Positions 26,420-34,527 of a stretch of DNA of 64,000 bases are shown one piece after another. Below the pieces are notes generated by a model. It was not told where the DNA came from. It was given only the letters and a program-made list of their open reading frames with translations, and searched no databases. The DNA comes from Legionella sainthelensi. GTDB taxonomy: Bacteria > Pseudomonadota > Gammaproteobacteria > Legionellales > Legionellaceae. Where the stretch lies: contig NZ_LR134388.1 of assembly GCF_900637685.1 (NCBI RefSeq), forward strand, positions 1,058,501 to 1,122,500, read 5' to 3'. The first letter of the stretch is position 1; each line of letters begins with the position of its first letter. The translations under genes and the position numbers were made by a program.

Positions 26420-27062
26420 GGTGTTCCTCCGTGTCGACCAGTAAATCTTGTAAGCGTTCTTCAGGACGGGTATAGCCATCCAGGGCTAATTGAAAGGGGT
26501 TATGTAGACGCGACAGATTGAGCTTGACCACGCGAAGGTGATAAGCCACTACTTTGTCAGCAATGACCATGGCAGAGTTATCTTTGAGTCTTTGCGTAAT
26601 GCGTAGTATCAGTTTGACTTCCCAGGTATCAGGACCAATTTTTTTAATGTCTTGCGGTTCCATAAAGCGATAGAGACTTGCTACTTGAGTGCGGTCAAAG
26701 AGTTGAGCGTTTTTATAAGCTGCCAGGGTTTCACGAAGTAACTGCTCATGCCGTGGGGTGAAGTAATAATGAAAAGCTTTAATGTTTTGGTTGAATTCTT
26801 CTTTGCCCTTATTAGACCAGCTGTAGAGTGTGGGCATTAAGGAAGTCACATATCCTTGCACGTATTCGTTCGGTATTTCACTTACTCTCATTAAACCACC
26901 ATTAGCGGCCATATTAGGACTAAGCCAGAATTCATAGCGTTTGGGCATGGTCATCAGGTTAATAATTAATGCCAAAACGATGATTGATAACACGCCGACA
27001 AAAGCCAGTAGTAAACGATTGTGGTGTTGTAGGCTGTCGATTTTTTTCCAGTAGTTAAACAT
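26406..27062 (-). CDS. VirB8-like T4SS protein (PFL_4703 family)
   Basis: 218 residues from the ATG at 27062, which has GGAGAG just upstream. The TTG at 27074 is less likely. One N-terminal helix (about 17-37) leads to a periplasmic domain with I-P-N-E-Y-V-Q-G-Y near 62 and A-F-H-Y-Y-F-T-P-R-H near 92. The end contains N-P-F-Q-L-A-L-D-G-Y, the family's closing motif. It is the inner-membrane scaffold of the channel. It overlaps the gene before by 8 bp and the gene after by 14 bp. Confidence 0.88.
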   Translation of the reverse strand: MFNYWKKIDSLQHHNRLLLAFVGVLSIIVLALIINLMTMPKRYEFWLSPNMAANGGLMRVSEIPNEYVQGYVTSLMPTLYSWSNKGKEEFNQNIKAFHYYFTPRHEQLLRETLAAYKNAQLFDRTQVASLYRFMEPQDIKKIGPDTWEVKLILRITQRLKDNSAMVIADKVVAYHLRVVKLNLSRLHNPFQLALDGYTRPEERLQDLLVDTEEHHETH

Positions 27063-27417
27063 GCGGCTCTCCAACAGATTTATTTTTTTGCCAAGTTCCC
27101 TGGTAATGAATCCAGGGTGAATGTTTGAGCCTTAATCGCACCATCCACAGAATCGTTTTCTTCATCACATATCCGTAAGGTTTGCCTGCTTTGATGCTGG
27201 AAACACCTTTAGGCCACACAGTAATTGATAGAATGAATCCAATCACAAAACCGATGCAGCCAGAGGCCAGCGGAAACCCAACCATTACTCCTAAAAGAAC
27301 GAAGAACAGTGTAGTTGCTGGGGTGGTGGTGATCACAATCCAGAACAATTCACGCAGACTTAAGCCTTTCCAGGCTGGGAAGTCATGTGAAAGATGGCGC
27401 GAAGAAGGCTGACTCAT
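27055..27417 (-). CDS. T4SS membrane protein of the TIGR03750/DUF3487 type
   Basis: 120 residues. F-P-A-W-K-G-L-S-L-R-E-L-F-W (13-26) precedes two membrane helices (about 27-47 and 50-68), then a basic cytoplasmic tail (K-G-V-S-S-I-K-A-G-K-P-Y-G-Y). The F-x-G-L-x-x-x-E-L opening before a helical hairpin is the DUF3487 signature. It is a TraL/VirB3-like small inner-membrane component by position. Confidence 0.85.
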   Translation of the reverse strand: MSQPSSRHLSHDFPAWKGLSLRELFWIVITTTPATTLFFVLLGVMVGFPLASGCIGFVIGFILSITVWPKGVSSIKAGKPYGYVMKKTILWMVRLRLKHSPWIHYQGTWQKNKSVGEPHV

Positions 27418-27428
27418 AGTTTCACCTC

Positions 27429-27794
27429 CTATATTTTGAACTTGGTAATCATGGTGTAACCCACATAACCAGAAGCAATGCTAATGGCTAAATAGGTGAT
27501 GCCCATTACGGCGAAAGTACCAAAGGCCACCATAGAGCCTTCGTTCTTTTTGGATTCTTCAATACCATGTTGTACCGTGGTAATGAATTTAATAAAGGTC
27601 ACGACAGCGGTAATGAAGAGCAATAAACCCAGACCTTGCTTAACGTAATTTCCTGTTACTGACATCATGCTTTTAGAGCCATCTCCGATGTTGTCCGCAT
27701 CGGAAATTTTAGGGAACCAATTATCTGCCAATAGCACAGGGGCATAAAAGAGATTGATGGCTCCAAAATAGATAGAGCGAAGCATTGTTTTCAT
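27429..27794 (-). CDS. T4SS pilin-like membrane protein (PFL_4702/DUF2976 type)
   Basis: 121 residues, signal-like N-terminus followed by W-F-P-K-I-S-D-A-D-N-I-G-D-G-S-K and two hydrophobic helices (about 50-68 and 92-115). Size, two-helix pattern and place match the small DUF2976 protein of GI-type ICEs, thought to be pilin or channel subunit. Starts overlap the previous gene's end by 4 bp. Confidence 0.8.
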   Translation of the reverse strand: MKTMLRSIYFGAINLFYAPVLLADNWFPKISDADNIGDGSKSMMSVTGNYVKQGLGLLLFITAVVTFIKFITTVQHGIEESKKNEGSMVAFGTFAVMGITYLAISIASGYVGYTMITKFKI

Positions 27795-28057
27795 GTTGTC
27801 TCCTTAACAAATAAAACCAGAATGAAGATCATCAGACCAATCACTAATCTAATGAGCCGAGAACCCAGACGCAGTAGGTATCCATGTTGTTGTTTTTCCT
27901 CTGCATCCATCATGTGGTTGACAGACCACATCACCGCTAATATCACCAGGGCTATGGCAATAAAGCGGATACTGCCGGAAAAGACTTGTGCCGATATGTT
28001 ATTGCTTGCTTGTTTAAAGGAAGTGGCAAACATCCTGGCTATCTCGTCTTTACTCAT
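27791..28057 (-). CDS. T4SS small membrane protein (PFL_4701/DUF3262 type)
   Basis: 88 residues, MSKDEIARMFATSFKQASNN, with two helices (about 25-44 and 65-83) and a basic loop between. It is one of the two short membrane proteins between RAQPRD and the DUF3487 protein in every GI-type cluster. It shares one base with the neighbouring stop upstream and overlaps the next gene by 4 bp, so translation is coupled. Confidence 0.75.
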   Translation of the reverse strand: MSKDEIARMFATSFKQASNNISAQVFSGSIRFIAIALVILAVMWSVNHMMDAEEKQQHGYLLRLGSRLIRLVIGLMIFILVLFVKETT

Positions 28058-28383
28058 TAGGGTTTCCTCACAAAATCCATTTCCAAGGCTTTGATCTTGC
28101 GTGGTGCAATGATGGGTTGATTGATGTAGTCAATCAGGCCATTGCGAATATTCAGTAAATCTTCTCTAAGGCCTGCATGATGTTGGTCTTTAATATCTTC
28201 AAATCCTTCAATTTGTAATTGGATACGAGCATTGGGTGTTATCTGCGTTTGTGCTTCATCAAGCAGGGGCATGATGGCGTTAATCTGGTTAATGATGCGC
28301 ACCAGGGTTTCATTTAAATCAGGGTTATTCGCCCAGCTGTGCAGGCTTATCATCATTAAGGTCAAACAAAGCAATCGTTTCAT
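28057..28383 (-). CDS. RAQPRD-family ICE protein
   Basis: 108 residues with a signal peptide (M-K-R-L-L-C-L-T-L-M-M-I-S-L-H-S-W-A). The mature part has I-N-Q-I-N-A-I-M-P-L-L-D-E-A, then L-R-E-D-L-L-N-I-R-N-G-L-I-D-Y-I-N-Q-P. This matches the RAQPRD family of periplasmic proteins, although the namesake motif is degenerate (I-I-A-P-R-K). Its role in conjugation is not known. Confidence 0.85.
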   Translation of the reverse strand: MKRLLCLTLMMISLHSWANNPDLNETLVRIINQINAIMPLLDEAQTQITPNARIQLQIEGFEDIKDQHHAGLREDLLNIRNGLIDYINQPIIAPRKIKALEMDFVRKP

Positions 28384-28392
28384 GGTTACTCC

Positions 28393-29025
28393 TTATAAAT
28401 ACTTCTTAAAGCGACTAGCCGTCATGGCTACCATTAATCCCATCAATAAACTGATAGGTACAAAGACATAAGCTGGGGTGATGCTGACAGGCAGGGCAAG
28501 CCAGAGCATGAGTAAAATCACCAGTCCCTTTTTTAAAAAGTGGTTAAGTCTGTGGAACACATAAGAAGATTCTCGGCCTAAACAAGCGGTGCGTACGGCT
28601 CTTTGGTTAAGACCATCAACCAGACCTGCAACCATGGTCAGGGCAAACAAAGGCATAGCAGCAAATAAAATGAGGAGTTTAATAAGCAGGCATTGACTGC
28701 TTAATAAAACCAGCTGGAAAAACTGTTGCGATTTTTCAAGTAAGTCTGCTGCAAATTCATTAATTGCTAATTTATTTAAATAGGGAATGGTCAGCGTCCA
28801 GCTAGGTTTGGCATCTAAAGGTAAAGCTGCCAAAAGTGAACCTTGATAAACAGGGGTGATGGCTTCTCGTTGAGTATTTACAAGGACATTGACCTTATCA
28901 AAGGCAAATGGATAGCCATGAAGTAGCCATTGGCTTACAGCCCAGATAATCAACGCTAACCAACCTAGAAAGAGAACCAATGTTAATTGCAAGGTCATTT
29001 GTCTGGAATATTGTTTTATTGCCAT
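28393..29025 (-). CDS. ICE membrane protein, PFL_4697/TIGR03747 type
   Basis: 210 residues with four hydrophobic helices (about 14-34, 108-130, 160-178 and 182-200). The conserved G-L-V-D-G-L-N-Q-R near 130, G-R-E-S-S-Y-V-F-H-R near 147 and final T-A-S-R-F-K-K-Y-L identify the family. It overlaps the preceding gene by 10 bp. Integral inner-membrane component of GI-type T4SS, precise role unknown. Confidence 0.9.
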   Translation of the reverse strand: MAIKQYSRQMTLQLTLVLFLGWLALIIWAVSQWLLHGYPFAFDKVNVLVNTQREAITPVYQGSLLAALPLDAKPSWTLTIPYLNKLAINEFAADLLEKSQQFFQLVLLSSQCLLIKLLILFAAMPLFALTMVAGLVDGLNQRAVRTACLGRESSYVFHRLNHFLKKGLVILLMLWLALPVSITPAYVFVPISLLMGLMVAMTASRFKKYL

Positions 29026-29447
29026 ACAGCCCCCTCAGCAATGATTAAGGGGTAATGCTGTACATGAATGTAATTCAACAGAGGATCAACATTGACGGGT
29101 AGTAGCGGCAATTTAAACTTTTCTTGCAGAGCTGCAATGGTTTCAAAGTCATTCACATTGGTGATGAACCCTGTGGCTTGTATGGACTTTAATTGCTCTT
29201 GATTTTGTTCTAACCATTTGATGGATTCTCTATCCGCACCTATTACAAATAAGGCCATGGTTAACAAATTGGTATCCAATTTTTTGCGACTCACTTTGCC
29301 AAAAGTTGCTTTGCTCTTAGCTGGTACACCAATTGGGCTAGACAGATTAAGTCTTAATGACGCATCACTTTGTGACAGCGTTAAAGGAATCACATTCATG
29401 CTATGAACATTGAAAGTGACTAACAGCAAGAGCAAAATCCTGATCAT
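29016..29447 (-). CDS. ICE protein of the PFL_4695/TIGR03765 type
   Basis: 143 residues with a signal peptide (M-I-R-I-L-L-L-L-L-V-T-F-N-V-H-S). The mature region has T-G-F-I-T-N-V-N-D-F near 93 and H-V-Q-H-Y-P-L-I-I-A near 128, a pattern shared with TIGR03765 proteins (thioredoxin-like by appearance). Located in the cell envelope by inference. It starts one base from the end of the upstream gene. Confidence 0.8.
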   Translation of the reverse strand: MIRILLLLLVTFNVHSMNVIPLTLSQSDASLRLNLSSPIGVPAKSKATFGKVSRKKLDTNLLTMALFVIGADRESIKWLEQNQEQLKSIQATGFITNVNDFETIAALQEKFKLPLLPVNVDPLLNYIHVQHYPLIIAEGAVWQ

Positions 29448-30268
29448 TAAAATCTCCCTAAATCGACGACTTGCGAAGTTTTGCCTTTGGCCAGTAAGAG
29501 CAGGGGTGTTTGTTTCCTATCTAGCTTTAAGCCTTCATATTGTTGGTTACCTGGGTTTAAAGTAATTTGTTGATTGGTCACCAAATAGATAGGGATTTGA
29601 TGTCTGTTAGCCCAAAGTTGGATGGCGTTATTATCCATATCCAGTAAAAGAAGATTGAGTTTGGTGTTTGGAGTACGGCTAATAGCATCGACCAATTGCA
29701 GTAAAATGGTGGTTACAGCGTCATCGGGTCTTATAAAGAAATAGAGCGTTTCACTTTCTTTTAATTGAATGGGTTGATGTGCATAGGGAGAGTAAGGAGA
29801 TGGATCAAAATCACCGACTACAGGCACATCTTTAAATAACTGGTTATAGGCTTTGTAAAAGGCATTGTTCCAGGCTATGTTTTGCGCGACCTTTTGGGCT
29901 TCTTGAAGGGCAGCAAGTTCGGCGAAGTGCGCTCGTTCCACATCATTCCTGGCATTTAGTCCAAGAATATCAACAGGTGTCATACGGAGGTCTTTGTAGT
30001 AAATACTGCTTCTGCTTTGCATTAGTTGCAGATAGCGTTTTTCTTCTGCCTCACTTAATCCCCAGGCTTTTGCCTCCTGTTTTTGTAAGTCGTTAAGTTG
30101 AAAATCTTTATCGGCGATAACTTCATCATGAAATTCAGCCAGCCCCGCTTTCGTCAACGCATTATCAGCACTTTGCATAGGTGGAGTGGCAATGCCTGGG
30201 ATATATAAACCGGCAATTGCCTGTTGTCCCAAGAGTAGCCCAATTGTTAGTGTGGACAACTTAAGCAT
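29447..30268 (-). CDS. ICE protein of the PFL_4693/TIGR03759 type
   Basis: 273 residues with a signal peptide near 1-19. The family block A-W-G-L-S-E-A-E-E-K-R-Y-L-Q-L-M near 66 is followed by D-I-L-G-L-N-A-R-N-D-V-E-R-A-H-F-A-E-L near 100, and a thioredoxin-like C-terminal half begins around 180. Usual order in GI-type systems: this gene directly before the TIGR03765-type gene. It overlaps the upstream gene by 8 bp. Confidence 0.85.
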   Translation of the reverse strand: MLKLSTLTIGLLLGQQAIAGLYIPGIATPPMQSADNALTKAGLAEFHDEVIADKDFQLNDLQKQEAKAWGLSEAEEKRYLQLMQSRSSIYYKDLRMTPVDILGLNARNDVERAHFAELAALQEAQKVAQNIAWNNAFYKAYNQLFKDVPVVGDFDPSPYSPYAHQPIQLKESETLYFFIRPDDAVTTILLQLVDAISRTPNTKLNLLLLDMDNNAIQLWANRHQIPIYLVTNQQITLNPGNQQYEGLKLDRKQTPLLLLAKGKTSQVVDLGRF

Positions 30269-30845
30269 GGCTCACCTCTTGTTGATTCAGACGAACCAGC
30301 GCATGTACTTTGTCGGCATTTTCAAACTCTATGGTTTGCTTGGCAAAGTCGATTGCAAAGACAGTCCATCCGGCAAAAGAATCACCTTTTTCCAATGCTT
30401 GGGTTTTATAGTGGTAGGAAACAGAGGCAACAGGAACTTCTTGAATACTGTCTATGCTCAAGACTTTAAAGGGTAATTGGTTTGCTGGAAGCATTTTGAC
30501 AGGCTGTTTTTTATCATCCAGATGACGCAATAAATCAGTAATTCCTTCGAGCTGTTTCTTAATGGCAATTTGTTCAGTGGTAAATATTTCACCTAATTGA
30601 TGATCGTCTTTGTTTTGTAGTTGCTGAACGAAATCTCCTAATTGTTTTATGTTTTGAGTAATAGGTGATAGATCTAGTTGTTCAACAGGTTGGTTGAGTT
30701 GTTTTTGTATAGTGGTTAAACGCTCATCTAGCGTATTAAATTTATTGCTCTCAACAGAGGGCTGGCTTTTTAAACAAACGAATACAATCAACAATCCATT
30801 TAACAAAAGAAGACTAAGCCATTTGGCATCCATATACTTTTTCAT
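30261..30845 (-). CDS. Anchored coiled-coil protein of the conjugation operon
   Basis: 194 residues. One membrane helix (about 8-24) precedes a long Gln/Leu-rich coiled coil (40-110) and a small C-terminal domain with V-L-S-I-D-S-I-Q-E near 128 and K-G-D-S-F-A-G-W-T-V near 153. It is between the PilL-like and TIGR03759-type genes and overlaps both by 4-8 bp. The C-terminal part recalls PilP/pilus-assembly accessory proteins, but I cannot name a family. Confidence 0.7.
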   Translation of the reverse strand: MKKYMDAKWLSLLLLNGLLIVFVCLKSQPSVESNKFNTLDERLTTIQKQLNQPVEQLDLSPITQNIKQLGDFVQQLQNKDDHQLGEIFTTEQIAIKKQLEGITDLLRHLDDKKQPVKMLPANQLPFKVLSIDSIQEVPVASVSYHYKTQALEKGDSFAGWTVFAIDFAKQTIEFENADKVHALVRLNQQEVSHA

Positions 30846-31255
30846 TCTGCTCTCCTTGCTATCAGGCTAAAATTGACATCTCTTAACAGGTCATCCTGCT
30901 TGAGATTGAATAGATGCTGGCCGACCAATACCGTCAGTCCTTCATTAATTGTTAAAGGACCTAAATTTCGGCTAACCTGCGGTAGTGATTGTTGAAATAC
31001 TTGTTGTAGGCTTTCGCTTTGTCTTTCTTTGGGAGCAAGGTGATACCCTGAATAACGAAGCCAGTAATTAACTGCTTCCCCAATGGTTTGTATGGATGCA
31101 GGAAAATGAATCTGTTGAACGGTTTCCAAGGGATTAATCTGGGCTGCCAAAGGTTTGTTGTTGACAGTGGCATAGCGACCGACTTGCGTTATATTAGCTG
31201 CCTGAGCATTGAGGCTACATAAAACAAAACCGCAAAGTAGATATTTTCTAAGCAT
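30842..31255 (-). CDS. PilL N-terminal-like ICE protein (TIGR03748 type)
   Basis: 137 residues from the ATG at 31255. The longer frame from 31369 lies inside csrA. The signal peptide M-L-R-K-Y-L-L-C-G-F-V-L-C-S-L-N-A-Q-A precedes V-G-R-Y-A-T-V near 25, N-P-L-E-T-V-Q near 44 and G-P-L-T-I-N-E-G-L-T-V near 100, as in the PilL N-terminal family that opens GI-type conjugation operons. It overlaps the end of the CsrA-like gene by 8 bp, tying transfer genes to that regulator. Confidence 0.8.
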   Translation of the reverse strand: MLRKYLLCGFVLCSLNAQAANITQVGRYATVNNKPLAAQINPLETVQQIHFPASIQTIGEAVNYWLRYSGYHLAPKERQSESLQQVFQQSLPQVSRNLGPLTINEGLTVLVGQHLFNLKQDDLLRDVNFSLIARRAE

Positions 31256-31475
31256 GACTGTCTCCTGGCTCTGTGGATCTATCCCGTAGTTTTTGAGCCA
31301 GGGCATGTTGTTCCATTGCTTTTTGGATAAAGACCTCTTTACGTTCAACGTCAACATGTTTGGGAGCATCTATACCTAATTTGATTAGTCCTTCATTTTC
31401 AGAGATCAGAAGGACTTTGATTCTGCCTTTATCTATGTAAATTTCCTCGCCCATACGGCGGATTAGAATTAGCAT
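31248..31475 (-). CDS. lvrC: CsrA-family RNA-binding regulator (LvrC)
   Basis: 76 residues. M-L-I-L-I-R-R-M-G-E opens like CsrA (M-L-I-L-T-R-R-x-G-E). The RNA-binding C-terminal strand is kept as G-I-D-A-P-K-H-V-D-V-E-R-K-E-V, with the key Arg at about 45. CsrA dimers bind GGA motifs in leaders and change translation. ICE-borne paralogues in Legionella are known to affect element and host traits. It overlaps lvrB by 7 bp and the PilL-like gene by 8 bp, so it is embedded in the transfer operon. Confidence 0.92.
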   Translation of the reverse strand: MLILIRRMGEEIYIDKGRIKVLLISENEGLIKLGIDAPKHVDVERKEVFIQKAMEQHALAQKLRDRSTEPGDSHA

Positions 31476-31867
31476 GATGTTTTTTCCTTAATTTCTTTGA
31501 AGAGGTAGTTTTTCATTTGGTTAATATGAAGTTGGACGATTTTGGGATCGGTAGGGACATGCGGTTCAGTTTTTTGTTTGAGCGCTTCTTGACGTGCTTG
31601 GTTGCCTTTTTGGATGTTGGTGCAGTATTCATAAAATATCGGCAAACAAGGAGGAACAGCCAATTTCTTCTTCATTTGTTCCAAAGCAAGTTTCAGTACT
31701 TGATTGTCAAATTCTTTCAAGCCTTCTGACCATTCCCGCTTTGAGACTTCGAGAAAACTAGAGTTGCTGTAAGTCGAGACCCAGAGATAGCCATAAATTG
31801 CTGCAAGGCGCATAAACAGTGTATCCATTCTCTTATCGTACTCTGGTGTTATCGAATGAGAGGACAT
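31469..31867 (-). CDS. lvrB: LvrB-like protein
   Basis: Long frame 31469-31981 would overlap lvrA by about 150 bp, so a later start is more likely. The ATG at 31867 has AGGA five bases upstream, and 31828 is another option. The protein (about 130 residues) has M-D-T-L-F-M-R-L-A-A-I-Y-G-Y-L-W and E-W-S-E-G-L-K-E-F near the start, then P-C-L-P-I-F-Y-E-Y-C. This helical arrangement recalls phage replication-P-like proteins. Position between lvrA and the CsrA gene gives the name. Role unproven. Confidence 0.7.
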   Translation of the reverse strand: MSSHSITPEYDKRMDTLFMRLAAIYGYLWVSTYSNSSFLEVSKREWSEGLKEFDNQVLKLALEQMKKKLAVPPCLPIFYEYCTNIQKGNQARQEALKQKTEPHVPTDPKIVQLHINQMKNYLFKEIKEKTSC

Positions 31868-32734
31868 TGCATCCTGGCTCTGCGGGTTCATCAAAGTCGA
31901 AATCGAAGTTTGCATCTTTGCAGGATTCAGTAAGGATATCTGTTGCTGATTTCTTTCGAGAACGTGCTTTATTGGCTTCATTCTGCTGCTCCTCTTGAGT
32001 TTTTAAGGTAAGTAATTCATCGTTCCAACATTTACGTGCAAGCCAAGTGGCTGGGTATTTCCAGTTTGGTAGCCACTCGCCGATGAACTCCATTTCTTCA
32101 CGATTATTAATTTGGGCTTGCAGGGCTGTTAGGATTTGTTCAACCAACTGTGCATCAGGTTTTAAAGAAGCAAATTCACGCCATGCTTTAGTTCGGTCTT
32201 GTTTTAAAGGATAAAGAGACCAAAAATTTTCAAATTGCTGCTGTAAAAAATAAAAAGATCTTTGGAGTTATGAGGTGTGTCGGGTTTTGTGTTTTGCGCT
32301 GTGCTGGGTTTTTGATTATTTTTGTCGTAACTTGATGATTTAATATTATTTTTATCGTTCTGGTTTGTGACGGGTTGATGTGTCGGGTTTGTGTCGGGTT
32401 TATTTTGAGCAGATAAATCCGAATTGGCTAATAAGCATTTTAAAATGAGTTGTTTACCAATAGATTTGATCTCTACCAACCCAGCACGCTCAAGCGCATA
32501 GATGATACGACGTAATTGTGGGCGACTTGGGCTACCAGAATGTTCAAAACCTTGATGGGGTTCAACGTAGAGGGCTTCAGCAAGCTGTTGATAGCTGATT
32601 TTACGCTTAACCCCTACCAAAAAGGTCTTACGGTCCATATACGGACGAATACCCAACAAATAGGCTGATTGCTGAATATAGGGCAATCCCATCAGTGCGG
32701 ATAATTCATCAGTATTAATAAACAAAAATCCCAT
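31833..32734 (-). pseudogene. lvrA: LvrA-like protein split by a one-base shift
   Basis: The first frame (32734 down to 32204) encodes M-G-F-L-F-I-N-T-D-E-L-S-A-L-M and a winged-helix-like region (L-R-R-I-I-Y-A-L-E-R-A-G-L near 76). It reads off-frame after a run of six A/T at 32245-32250. The other frame carries on F-E-N-F-W-S-L-Y-P-L-K, then R-T-K-A-W-R-E-F and W-L-P-N-W-K-Y-P-A-T-W-L, to a stop at 31833. Adding one base to the run makes a single protein of about 300 residues, the size expected for LvrA. Deletion, assembly error or slippage are possible. Confidence 0.75.
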
Positions 32735-32806
32735 TTCGCTATTTCATCCTTAATAAGCACCGCTAAAAACAGCACTTGAACTATCAAATGATTTCAATTA
32801 GTATCA

Positions 32807-32833
32807 ATCAATAACACGAAGTGTGTTGTTGAT
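32807..32833. promoter_or_regulatory. Inverted repeat in the lvrA-lvrR divergent promoter region
   Basis: Imperfect palindrome with arms ATCAATAACAC and GTGTGTTGTTGAT around a GAA centre, in the 166 bp between the divergent lvrA and repressor-like genes. It is a candidate operator for the helix-turn-helix protein encoded beside it. Binding is inference from position and symmetry. Confidence 0.4.
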
Positions 32834-32900
32834 AACCCATTGTAAATAGGCGCTTTTTAGAGTCAATGGGGTATTTCCGTTTGATAGCAAATGAACCTAA

Positions 32901-33164
32901 ATGAATATGAAAAAAATTATTGGCAGTAGGATTACGCACGCTAGAAAGGCGAATGGATTGACGATAAAGGTCTTGGCTGAGAGGACGGGATTAGGGGCGG
33001 CTCGAATTGGAAATTGGGAACAGGGTACTCGAAGTCCAGGGCCTGAGGAGGCTAAGATTTTGTCTAGGGAGTTAAAAGTTGCAGGAGCTTGGTTGCTTTG
33101 TTTGACGGATGATCCGAGAGGTGAAAATGTTCAGTCTGGAATTCACTTTGATAAATTGGATTAA
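32901..33164 (+). CDS. XRE-type repressor (LvrR-like)
   Basis: 87 residues. The helix-turn-helix spans about 15-55 (L-T-I-K-V-L-A-E-R-T-G-L-G-A-A-R-I-G-N-W-E-Q-G-T-R-S-P), the canonical lambda-repressor-like pattern, followed by A-W-L-L-C-L-T-D. It is divergent from lvrA with 166 bp between them, the place where LvrR lies in Legionella ICEs, so control of the lvr/transfer operon is likely. The SIR2-like gene begins 5 bp after its stop, so both may share a transcript. Confidence 0.8.
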   Translation: MNMKKIIGSRITHARKANGLTIKVLAERTGLGAARIGNWEQGTRSPGPEEAKILSRELKVAGAWLLCLTDDPRGENVQSGIHFDKLD

Positions 33165-33169
33165 AAATT

Positions 33170-34504
33170 ATGTTTAATACAAAAACACTATTCATTCTTG
33201 GAGCTGGTGCTAGTGCACCTTATGACTATCCAATTGGCAAAGATCTAATTCATAACATCATTGAAGATATGGAAGATTATATTTTTATACCTAAATATCG
33301 TTCAGACAATGCTCCTCCATACTGGAATGAAAATGATAAAGTAAATAATGTCCTATATGACTTCAACGAGTGCATTCAAAGTTTTGAAAATATTGCACCT
33401 TTCGTCGATGAAAATGAACAACATCATTATCATCAGCACCATGAAAATGGCACTTTCCAAATTTATTGCAAGACTATAAATCAAACAAACCGTTCGCATA
33501 ACTTCTTTTTTAAAACTCAAATTAAGCAAGTTGATACATTTGCTCAGTTAAAAAATGCCTTAGAAATATTAGACCCCGTATCAATTGATGCCTTTTTAAG
33601 GGACAACCCATCATATGCTCGGGCGGGTAAAATGATGATCCTGTACTCTCTGTTAAAAAGAGAAGATCCTGTAAAATTTAATATCAATCAAAGCGATGAC
33701 AATTGGTACTCTCTTTTACTGAATGACTTGGTTTCTGAATGTGCAGACAGCCCCAATAAGTTAAGAGAAAATAAAGTTAAATTTATTACTTTTAATTATG
33801 ATGTGAGCCTCGATTATTATCTTCAGTCAAGACTTAAAAAGATTGAGAACTTTGTAAAAAATGATGATAAATCTGAATCACCGGCAGATAGCTTTCTTAA
33901 TGCACTAGATATTGAACATGTGTATGGTTACTTATATTCCCTGGTTAATACTGACCAATATGGAAAATATATTGATATAAGTGAAGATAATAAACTTCCA
34001 AATATTAGAATTTCATGGGTAGGTAGTGCAACCCAACAATCTTCATCTCCATCATTAACCCCCCTAAAGCTTATACAAAACTTTAAACGATTCATTTTTA
34101 GTTTTGACCAATATAACAACATAAAAACTATGTATGACGAAAGAAACAATCCCACAGAAAGGGATCAAATGATCGTTAAACATAAAGATGCGATACAGTG
34201 GGCTGAAGAGATAATTTTTATTGGTTTTGGTTTTGACAGGGATAACCTCAATATGCTTGGCATACCAGATACTTTATCTGAATATACCCAAATGTTACCT
34301 GGGAAAACAATACGATACTTAAATTACAAAGGAATGATGACATCACTGTCTTTTGAGTTTGAGGAAATTCAAAAGGAGCGACATGCTGCTTTGAACTCTA
34401 ACTCACGTAAAGATAAAAGCAAAACTATTAATATAATCCAATCAACAGCAGATAAAATTATTAACGCTTATCAGAATGACTTTAAAAAGTTTTTATTTAA
34501 ATAG
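33170..34504 (+). CDS. SIR2-like domain protein, probable defence effector
   Basis: 444 residues. The N-terminus F-I-L-G-A-G-A-S-A-P-Y-D-Y-P (about 8-21) is the NAD-binding loop of SIR2-like proteins. The later I-T-F-N-Y-D-V-S-L-D near 206 and I-F-I-G-F-G-F-D-R-D-N near 349 are matching core strands. Bacterial proteins of this type deplete NAD+ during phage infection. No TIR, nuclease or membrane domain is seen. It lies 23 bp before hsdM, so it may form a shared defence unit with the restriction system. Confidence 0.8.
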   Translation: MFNTKTLFILGAGASAPYDYPIGKDLIHNIIEDMEDYIFIPKYRSDNAPPYWNENDKVNNVLYDFNECIQSFENIAPFVDENEQHHYHQHHENGTFQIYCKTINQTNRSHNFFFKTQIKQVDTFAQLKNALEILDPVSIDAFLRDNPSYARAGKMMILYSLLKREDPVKFNINQSDDNWYSLLLNDLVSECADSPNKLRENKVKFITFNYDVSLDYYLQSRLKKIENFVKNDDKSESPADSFLNALDIEHVYGYLYSLVNTDQYGKYIDISEDNKLPNIRISWVGSATQQSSSPSLTPLKLIQNFKRFIFSFDQYNNIKTMYDERNNPTERDQMIVKHKDAIQWAEEIIFIGFGFDRDNLNMLGIPDTLSEYTQMLPGKTIRYLNYKGMMTSLSFEFEEIQKERHAALNSNSRKDKSKTINIIQSTADKIINAYQNDFKKFLFK

Positions 34505-34527
34505 AAAACCACGAGGTAATAACCCTA

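Noticed and set aside
14903..31475. Lvh- or Dot/Icm-type secretion system
   Set aside because: The gene set (RAQPRD, DUF3487, TIGR03747-type, TIGR03759-type, TraU, TraG-N) is that of genomic-island conjugation systems, not VirB/Lvh or Dot/Icm.
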